64,000 nucleotides of DNA, from assembly GCA_047967505.1 (NCBI GenBank), contig CM106539.1; one strand, given 5' to 3'. Shown one piece after another: positions 56,198-64,000 of this stretch. The position numbers were made by a program, and so were the translations under genes. The notes under the pieces were generated by a model, which was given only the letters and a program-made list of their open reading frames with translations, did not search any database and was not told where the DNA came from. The stretch's first letter is position 1; each line of letters begins with the position of its first letter. Source of the stretch: Dipteris shenzhenensis (Eukaryota > Polypodiophyta > Polypodiopsida > Gleicheniales).

Positions 56198-56402
56198 TTA
56201 TTGAGAAGATGATTGCTCTGTCTGATCTTTTTGTGGCAAAGGTTTCCATGATGTTCCTCCACCACCTCGAACTCGGGCACCTGGACTACCAGTTAACGTC
56301 TCTCCACGTAAAGCAGCAGCATACCGGTCTTCTGTGTTCTCCTTGTCTTTGATCTCGCCAAGAAGCTGCCCAAGCCTCTCCTTGTTGACCCTTGCCATCA
56401 GC
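56198..56402 (-). CDS. possible last exon of an unidentified gene
   Basis: On the minus strand an acceptor-like TTTGTACAG is followed by an open frame of about 67 codons (MARVNKERLGQLLGEIKDKE..., then a Gly/Ser/Pro-rich tail ending DQTEQSSSQ) to a stop at 56198. The amino-acid composition is protein-like and unlike any retroelement here. No upstream exons could be joined with confidence and I recognise no family. It may be a real exon, a captured fragment or chance. Confidence 0.3.
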
Positions 56403-56419
56403 TGTACAAAGAGTAACAT

Positions 56420-58024
56420 TCATGTGTGCTTGTATCAATTATAAAATTAGAATAAAAAGAAATCAAGGATCTTGACAGGCTTTACGTGACGTTCTCTGTA
56501 TATCTTTTGTAGAATCAGCCTGAAAAATATGCTAATCTTTTTTATTCTAGAATATAGCTAACCTCAACAGTAACAAGTTGCATGCGAGTTATGAGAGTCA
56601 TTGACAGAAGCAAATATAAAATGTTTTTAAGACAAAAATCATCACAAAACTACCCCTGAACCCCATCAGTAATCATTGAGAGATTGAAGTTAATTCATTC
56701 CTGGAGGGACCTACGACTTGTATATTGAGTGACAGGTGCCAAGTGTGCTTCACAAGCAGCTATAAAACTATGTATTTTGTGATATATCAAATATGGTTGC
56801 TGAGCATAAATACCTGATATTGATCAATGAGAATGTTATCTGGTTTTTAGTATTTATATCATGATTTATGTGTTGATACGTCACTGAACATGTTACAAGT
56901 GATTCACGGGTGAAACATGCATAAATGCATTAAACTCAGGGCTTTGTGAATGGGTTTTTAACTTTGCTGCATTGTTTTGAGCTTTAGGTATCATGATTGG
57001 TCGCATCCTCAGTTCTTAAACATACAAACTACTATTTACAGGAAACATTCAGCCCAAGTCTTGACTCTTTTAAAGGAAACATCTGTTGCCTGTTTGTTTC
57101 TGTGTTAAGTGGTCATCTATGTACTTACTTGGGAAATCTTGCCATACGATATAAAATACTAATAGATCATTAATAAGTTCTGATATACCACTTAAAACAG
57201 GCAGCAGGAAAGGCATAACAGTAACTTCTAAGGCAAGCTGTCATCAAACAGATACTGAAAAACCAAATAGAGGATTTCAAATTGATTGGGAGTTTGGATT
57301 TTGATCGGGCTTGGGATGCAAAGAGAAATAATACAAGCTACTCATTGCAATTTCAGAACAGCACATGTGATTACAACATGTCAGTCAGAGACACGGGACT
57401 TCAGATCCTTTGGGAGTGGTGATTATTATCACCAACACCAGTTACCCAATTATGCACTAAATTGGGTAACTGGCTTACGCCATGTTTATGGGCATTATGG
57501 TCGCTCCTTTGGAACCTTCCAGTGCTCCATTAAAAGAGTTGGAGTGCTCAAAACAAGTAAACTTAGAATGCCGACTTCACTTGAAAGGAAAACACAAGAG
57601 AGGAGGAAAATCCAATTTTTTTCTCAATGCCTTCAAGACTCAACTCCTGCTTGAGTGAGATAGTTGAAGGCAGCGCAGGGTGGAAAAGGGGGAGGATGAT
57701 GGCTTCTCCTCATGATGGATATCCACTTGGGGCAATCTAATCTAACATATGTTCTGGAAGGAGGTGGTGGGAAGAAAGAAGGGTAATCAAATTATTTCTC
57801 ATCGTCAATTCCGCCATCGACCAAGATTGGCTGAACAGATGTGGACCTTCAAGACAATGGAGCCTTGCATAAGAATATACCTACATGAATCCAGGAACAT
57901 TCCCAAAATCATCCTCTAAAAACACAACATAGTGCAGTTTCAATCTCACGAGAGTCAAGTCATAAGATTGAAAACCATAAACTCCATCAAGCATAGCAGG
58001 GACTAGCTACTATGACATCCCCAC
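56420..58024. other. no supported gene
   Basis: ORFs are short and unconvincing, including one at 57286-57654 that matches nothing I know. Confidence 0.45.
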
Positions 58025-58070
58025 TGACGTCATCAGCACCCAACAGTGGGTGTAGACCATAGTATAAAAG
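58025..58070 (+). promoter_or_regulatory. promoter-like CRE/as-1 site plus TATA box
   Basis: The perfect palindrome TGACGTCA (58025-58032), a bZIP/TGA-factor site, lies about 30 bp upstream of TATAAAAG (58063-58070). The spacing resembles strong plant viral and LTR promoters. No ORF follows directly; the first downstream feature is the E7 LTR on the other strand. Confidence 0.4.
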
Positions 58071-58428
58071 TATGCTCTCACACATACAAATCCACACACC
58101 CACACATACTTGAGCATCCATTTATACAAAGTCTTCGTACTGAGTTTCTGTCAGCACTCCGGAGGTGAAGGGCAAACTCAGCCATGACGAAGGCTAGCAC
58201 TAAAGGAGAAGGCTAATCAAAAAGTAGTCCAAATCTCTTCATTTAAGCCTACAACTGCTTGTGAAGTCTAAACGATTTCATTTTAGTCTCTCCCAAACGA
58301 GCATCTAAATCTAAATCTAGCTGATAGGGCAACACACCATTTAAGATAGAAAGAATTATTGCAATACTAGCAGGCCTTGCATAAGAATGCAGAAGAGGAG
58401 GGGCGGGTTCTAGTCTCCATGCCTGATG

Positions 58429-58655
58429 TGTTGAAGATGGAGCAAGAATGGATGCAAGAGAGCAGAGAGCAAAAACGTAGTGCAATAGATAAGATAATGA
58501 AACTACAAGTGTGGAGGTGGTTTAGTCTAAGTGACAAAACCACACTAACCCACTAACTATGGTTAGGGGGAAAAACCTCTAGTGAGGGAAAAGTGCCCCT
58601 AACACACTTATGGATTACATTGGTCACTGCCTAGAATATGCCAATAATTCTAACA
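58429..58655 (-). repeat. E7 3' LTR (227 bp)
   Basis: On the minus strand it starts TGTTAGAATTATTGG after the G-rich polypurine tract and ends CCATCTTCAACA. The end matches the 5' LTR copy at 63847. Confidence 0.9.
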
Positions 58656-58695
58656 CCCCCCTGGAGTGGCAATGTGATGATGAAAAAGGAAGTGA

Positions 58696-60410
58696 TCAAT
58701 CACCAAAAGGAGATAAGTTCAAAGCACTACGAACTGCCTCAAACTTCTCACGTGGAAATGCTTTGGTGAAGATGTCTACAACATTGTCATGTGTTGACAT
58801 ATAGATCATACTAATCTCCCCTGCATGCAACTTGTCTCTGACATAATGATAATGAACCTCGATGTGTTTCGTGTGAGCATGAAACACAAGATTCTTTGCC
58901 ACTGCTATGGCATTCTGACTGTTAGTGAGAATTGGAGGACCCTCCAATAAGAGATGAAGATCAGAAAACAAACGACGCAACCAAACATATTCAATTGTCG
59001 CTGTGAAAGCTGCCCTGTACTCAGCTTCACATGAGGAAGTAGCCACAGTAGATTGTTTCTTGCTCAGCCAAGAAATGCAAGCTTTGCCCAAAAAGAAACA
59101 ATTACCACTTGTGGACTTCCTAGTGTCATAGTCTCGAGCCCAATCTAAGTCACTATAAGCATGTATCTGCAAGTCGCCCCCCCCCTGGGAAACATCAAGC
59201 CATAAGACTTTATGCCTTGCAAGTAACGGAAGATGTATTTTACAACTTGCCAATGTGGCTGTGCATATACCTGCTACACCTAAGATACTTCATACTGAAT
59301 ATCGGGCCGTGTATTGCACAAATAAATGAGGCATCCAAAAGCCTGGTTGTAAAGTGTGGCATCCACTAATTCACCTGCATCATATATAGTAAGCTTCAAC
59401 CCTGGCTGCATGGGAGTGGCTGTAGGCTTACAACCTTGCATGTTGAACCTATCCAAGAGTTTTTGCACATACTTGGATTGAGACATAACAATGCCACGCT
59501 TGTCTTGTACGAACTGGATCCCCAAATAGAAATTTAACATGCCCAAAACTGCCATGTCGAATTCAGCTTTCAATTCAGTCTTGAAATCTGCAATTATTTC
59601 CTCATTTGACCTCGTGAGCAACATGTCATCTACATAAAGAATGATGACCAAATATCCCCCCCATCCTTCTTGATGTAGAGGGTGCTTTCAGTGCGACTAT
59701 TGTCACTTGTGTAACCCCTTACTTGCCAGGAAGGCATCAATCTTGGCATATCATGCACATGGAGCTTGTTTCAGTCCATATAAAGCTTTATTCAGCTTGC
59801 AAACTTGAAGTGCATTGCTCGGAAGTTCAAAGCCAGGAGGTTGTTTGACATAAACCTCTTCCTGTAAGTCCCCATTAAAGAAAGCTGTTTTTATGTCCAA
59901 TTGATGGACATTCCAAACAAAAGTTACAGCCATGGCAATAACTGATTTGATAGTGGTCATCTGAGATATAGGAGCAAAAGTCTCCTCATAATCTGTCCTT
60001 TTTCTGAGCATAGCCTTTGGCAACCAGCCGTGCCTTGTACCTATCAATAGACCCATCTGGCTTCCTTTTCACTTTGAAAACCCATTTGGTACCAATGGCA
60101 TGTTTTCCTGGTGGTAAGTCCACAACATCCAAGTCTGATTTTTCTCAATGGACTGCAATTCATTGTGCATGGCATTCATCCAGTGCAAAATATCCTTGCC
60201 TTCTTCAAAAGTTTCAAGTTGTTCTTCATCAAGAAGAGTACCTGCATAAGCTGATTCAACAGAAAGAGCCCCCTGTGTGCCTTGCTGCACTATGAGTCCT
60301 GCCAGGCCAGGTGCCTCAAGTCTACTCTCCCTGAGAGTTTGTAACAACCAATTCGGGACTGTTTTTGCTGCATGTATCTCTTGAATCTCTTGCCTGACAA
60401 CATCATCCAC
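58696..60410 (-). pseudogene. copia RT and RNase H of E7
   Basis: RT starts near 60150 and reads QLDIKTAFFNGDLQEEVYV, NKALYGLKQAPCA and ILYVDDMLLTRSNEE; RNase H has YSDLDWARDYDTRKS and TSSCEAEYRAAF. RT pieces lie in one frame (60410-60069, 60056-59751, 59651-59280) with breaks, and RNase H (59253-58696) in another. The catalytic YVDD is present. Confidence 0.9.
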
Positions 60411-60573
60411 TGCCTGTGGAGGAACAAAATTAGCATGTGGCTGAATCGGGGCATGTGGAGCAGGTGGAGGCTGCTATAAATGCTGATTCTCAGCGTGAGC
60501 CTCAGCTAGGGAACCAAAAGCAATAGGAAGCAACCCCTCAAAAACATCATCTGAAGAAGCTGGAATAGTAAAT

Positions 60574-61340
60574 TCAGCATGTGTATGAGCTGAATTCTCT
60601 GGAAAAATTTACATCTCTACTCACAAAAATCATGCGTGTGGCAGGATTGTAGAGACGATAGCATTTGCTTTGTGCACTATACCCAACAAAGATACACTTT
60701 AGTGCCTTATTTGACAACTTATGTCGAAAATCCACAGGCATGTGAACATATGCAACACATCCAAAAACACGAAAATGATCCACTGAAGACTTTCTCCCAT
60801 GCCAAGCCTCATAGGGAGTGGGAGTGATTATCTTTAAAGCCTTTATGGGAGCCTGATTCAAAACATAATTGGCACACATGAGGCCTTCGAGCCAAAATCT
60901 GTGAGGCAACTTCTTACTAGTGAGCATGCATCTATCCATCTCCATGAGAGTTCCATTTTTCCGCTCAGCTTTGCCATTTTGCTAAGGGATAAGCCTCACT
61001 GTAAGCTGATGTGTGATGGCTTTCTCCTTCAAAAAAGCCTCAAATTCATGAGACATATACTGCCCCCATCTGTCAGTGCGAAGTGTCTGCACCTTGAGTC
61101 CTGTCTCATTTTCAACCATGGCCACAAAGTGTTTGAAATGCATTAACACATCTTCAAGCCATAGACCCAAGTATTATTTGTGTAGTCATCTATAAATGTG
61201 ACATAATACAGATAACCACTAAAAGCAGGTGTCATCATGGGACCATAGACATCACTATGTATGAGCTGTAATTTCCGGATAGCTCGTACTACACCATCCT
61301 ATTTAAAGGGAAATCTATGCATCTTACCGAGGATGCATCC
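60574..61340 (-). pseudogene. copia integrase of E7
   Basis: Pieces at 61170-60982 (VENETGLKVQTLRTD, second Asp) and 60945-60574 (PTPYEAWHGRKSSVDHFRVFGC) belong to one integrase frame, with a stop between them just before the QNGKAERKNGTL region that holds the Glu. Between this and the protease are remnants of the pre-integrase zinc region. Confidence 0.85.
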
Positions 61341-61657
61341 TTCACAGGCATGAGGAGGAGGTGACTCCAAAGGAGGCAATGCATCAACCATAGCATGCTT
61401 CTGAAGTGTCATCAAGCTACCACAGCTCATGTGCCCATATCTGGCATGCCATAACTCCGCATTCTGCATGGCGCATTTTGCATGGTAACAATGGGAGTGT
61501 TTACTGCAAGTGCAAGATCGGATCTTTCCTCATAAACATCAAGTTGAAAAAGACCTCGATACAAAGTGCCAGACAACATCAAAGCATAATCATTTTCTTT
61601 GTCTCAGACTGCACACTTAGCATCATCAAAGATAACCTGAAATCCTCCTCCATTGAG

Positions 61658-62044
61658 TCAGGACGCTGAAAGTAAATTCTTATTGATACCACGCACATAA
61701 AGAACATCAGAAATTCTGAAATCTGTGCCATCTGTGGAGGTAAGTATAATATCACCCACTCCACACACTGAATAAGAATTGTTTGCACATGTCACCTTCT
61801 TTTTAGCAGGTGGTGCATGCAAAGATGCAAAAAGACTCTTCCTTGAAGTGGTGTGCTTAGATGCACCACTATCAAAATACCATGTATTCAATGTCTCATT
61901 GACACTAAAAGTGCATGCATCCTTCGAAGGATCATAGCTGCAAGTCAGAAAAGCATAAGAGTCATCCTCAAGAGTAACTGTAGTATCTAGACCAACCACT
62001 TGAAAATCTAAAATGCAAGACCAAAAGGCATAATCCTCTTCCAC
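61658..62044 (-). pseudogene. copia protease of E7
   Basis: The active site reads TWYFDSGASKHTT, complete D-S-G. It is followed by KKVTCANNSYSVCGVGDI and ISDVLYVRGINKNLLS, as in copia proteases. The frame differs from the flanking gag and integrase pieces. Confidence 0.88.
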
Positions 62045-62099
62045 AAAGTTGTAACATTCCCTCCTTCATGTGCATTAGGGGCTCATGCATCTGAGACAG

Positions 62100-62987
62100 C
62101 CATACTAGAATCCTTTTTCTTCTGCTTTGCTATTCTCTTCTTGCATTCACTAATGTAGTGACCCGGCTTCTTGCAGTAGTAGCCTTGTGAGAGGGCTGTC
62201 CGGAATCAGCTTTATGCTGATGTATAGCCTGATTTGCATGTTGCTTTTGCTGCCCTTTCCCTTTGGACCTGAATTTTGAAAGAATGGCATGCTCGCCAGC
62301 CCGTGTGGAATGTTCTTCCTGGTTTGCCCTTCCTACAACAAGAGTCCTACCAACTCCTGAAAAGAGAGAGGATTGGCACCCCCCCTCAATGACAAATTTA
62401 GCGAGGTATGAAAACCGAGATATGACTCAGGAAGAGAATTCGGAGTGGTGGTAATCATCTCTGAACTCATCTATATTCAGCAATTGTTCCCTCAAATACT
62501 GAAGCTTGGTGAGGTGAGCATTCATGGAATCACCCTCATCCATATGTGTGTGAGATAGCTCTCTCTTTAGGAATGAGACCCAGGCATCATTTCTTGCTGC
62601 AAACATGCTCTCTAAAATATCCCAAGCTGCTTTCGAGGTCTTGCATGACCGAATGTGAGTAATGATAAACCTTTTGACAGAAAGGGAAATGACTGAAAGA
62701 GCTTGTGCATCACGTGAATCCCACCTTTTCTGTTCCTGTGTAGAAGCCACCAAAGCAGTAGCTGCTACTCCTATCACTTGTTCTGCACCTCGTCCTCCAC
62801 CTTGTTGAGGAGTTTGAGGTGCAACCATAGTTTCTGGCCTTGTCTCATCTCCGTTGACATAATCCCATACGTGTTTGCCAACTAAGATGTTGCGAACCAT
62901 AAAACTCCAAAAGGAGCAGTTGGTGCCATCCAACTTATCCTCCTGTGTGAGGACACCAAAAACCTCATTGGGATTGTTTTGAGCCAT
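62100..62987 (-). pseudogene. copia gag of E7
   Basis: The ATG at 62987 (minus strand) starts MAQNNPNEVFGVLTQEDKLDGTNCSFW, a typical copia Gag start; the open frame ends at 62427 and continues in another frame. The zinc knuckle near 62170 reads YYCKKPGHYISEC, and its first Cys is missing. Confidence 0.87.
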
Positions 62988-63832
62988 ATCTCCCAAACAA
63001 CTCAAAAAAATGCAGCAAATGTGACTAGTGAAATCCCTTCCTGGGATCAAAGATGCACAACCAAAGCCTTTAAAAAAATCTGCCCAAAATGACAGCTTGT
63101 TATCACAACCTATCAAAGGCTTAAAATGCACCAAAATGCTCTGTAAATGCCCAAAATCTGCAAAATCTGTCTGCAAAAATTGACAAATGTCTGCAATGTC
63201 ACTCAAAATGAGTCCAAAACTGCCTGCGACAGTCCCAAATTGTTTGTACACTGCCAAATTGCATCCAACTGGCAAAAGCCCCAATTTCTTTAGGGAAATT
63301 GCATCCAAAAGAGGGCAAAATATCTGAAAGTCCCAATTATGCAAATTTTGGGGTTATATTGAACTGAAATTGGGGCAAATCCACGAAAAGCCCCAAATTT
63401 TGCAAAATGCCCAATTCACATAACGTGCTCAAATCTACTCCAAAAACTGCTTCACCAAGCAATGGCTCCCTGCAAAATGTACCTATACACCAAGAGAATG
63501 CACAGTATGCAAAGTGCATTCACAAACACCACCAGCACGTGTACGGACAGAAACGATACGGTACTACGAACAGCTGCTTGTAGGGACGATTTGCACGAAC
63601 GAACTGCCAGTACGGACTGACGGTACGGATGTACGGATGGAGTTGTACAACCGATGCTGTGTGGACGATGCTGTGCGGTCAGTGCTGTACGGATGAGATG
63701 TACAGGCGAATGGTACGGAAGGAGCTGTGCATGTCAAAATTCCGTACTGTTGTACGAACTGTACGGACGAGTAGGTACACGGTGGAGCTCCGAGATGCAG
63801 GCGTGGAGGAGAAGGCAAGTGAAGGAGCTTGT
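62988..63832 (-). other. E7 5' leader with GTACGG-rich segment
   Basis: An untranslated leader between PBS and gag. The part 63541-63777 holds about nine copies of TACGGA/TACGGT-type hexamers, far above expectation and rich in CpG compared with the rest of the window. Confidence 0.6.
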
Positions 63833-63844
63833 GCTCTGATACCA
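63833..63844 (-). promoter_or_regulatory. primer-binding site of E7
   Basis: TGGTATCAGAGC on the minus strand, two bases after the LTR end; initiator-Met tRNA type. Confidence 0.92.
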
Positions 63845-63846
63845 AA

Positions 63847-64000
63847 TGTTGAAGATGGAGCAAGAGTGGATGCAAGAGAGTAGAGAGCAAAAACGTAGTG
63901 CAACAGATAAGATAATGAAACTACGAGTGTGGACGTGGTTTTGTCTAAGTGACAAAACTACTCTAACCCACTACCTGTGGTTAAGGGGAAAAACCTCATT
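63847..64000 (-). repeat. E7 5' LTR, partial
   Basis: Matches the 3' LTR (58429 onward) from its end TCTTCAACA; the outer part lies beyond the window. Confidence 0.9.

Larger units (their letters stand above)
58429..64000 (-). mobile_element. E7: Ty1/copia retrotransposon, cut by the window end
   Basis: On the minus strand: 5' LTR (63847 onward, cut at 64000), PBS, leader, gag, protease, integrase, RT, RNase H, polypurine tract (CCAGGGGGG) and a 227-bp 3' LTR (58655-58429). The family differs from E1-E6 in LTR and in the protease and RT sequence. Frameshifts are frequent, so it is inactive. Confidence 0.93.

Noticed and set aside
57286-57654. 122-codon ORF
   Set aside because: No domain, no splice or promoter context and ordinary composition; likely chance.
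1-64000. tRNA, rRNA or miRNA genes
   Set aside because: The only tRNA-like matches are retrotransposon primer-binding sites, and no rRNA signature was seen. The 72-bp palindromes could fold, but nothing shows they are miRNA genes.

Overview
This is a nuclear, repeat-dominated stretch of a land-plant genome. Nearly all recognisable coding sequence belongs to LTR retrotransposons (seven Ty1/copia copies or fragments and one Ty3/gypsy element), many of them nested. The copia primer-binding sites match plant initiator-Met tRNA, introns have plant-like GT/AG borders, and inactivating mutations are mostly CAG->TAG, as expected from CHG-methylated plant repeats. The wording of the copia proteins reminds me of large-genome seed-free plants or gymnosperms, but the sequence does not prove a lineage. 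I saw no tRNA, rRNA, CRISPR or confident single-copy host gene.

Layout. 1-1767: 3' end of a copia element (E1). 2621-15822: a Ty3/gypsy element on the minus strand, split by a young full-length copia element (E2, 5445-10925) with a perfect AGATT target duplication and LTRs differing at 2 of 298 positions. 15823-33039: a minus-strand copia element (E3) of E1's family, itself split by an ~11.8 kb terminal-inverted-repeat DNA transposon (19476-31254). 34228-41335: two copies of another copia family (E4, E5) sharing one LTR. 41336-49440: copia relics, tandem repeats, an unidentified ORF and a gypsy-type LTR. 49440-53809: a decayed copia element (E6) with repeated internal duplications. 53810-58428: mostly featureless, with a promoter-like site and one possible exon. 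58429-64000: a minus-strand copia element (E7) cut by the window end.

The most interesting object is the DNA transposon at 19476-31254. It has 29-bp terminal inverted repeats (27/29 identical), and its removal restores the length and reading frame of the host retrotransposon. It appears to carry four genes in alternating orientation: (A) a spliced DDE-like transposase with a coiled-coil N-terminus; (B) a spliced acidic/basic protein of unknown function; (C) a histone H3 variant that keeps the start of the H3 tail but has Gln at the Lys9 position, followed, possibly as one fusion gene, by a multi-exon Ulp1/SENP-like cysteine peptidase; and (D) an unidentified minus-strand protein. Between the divergent genes B and C lie six copies of a 72-bp palindrome. 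I know of no described transposon family with this gene set, but I could not run a database search.
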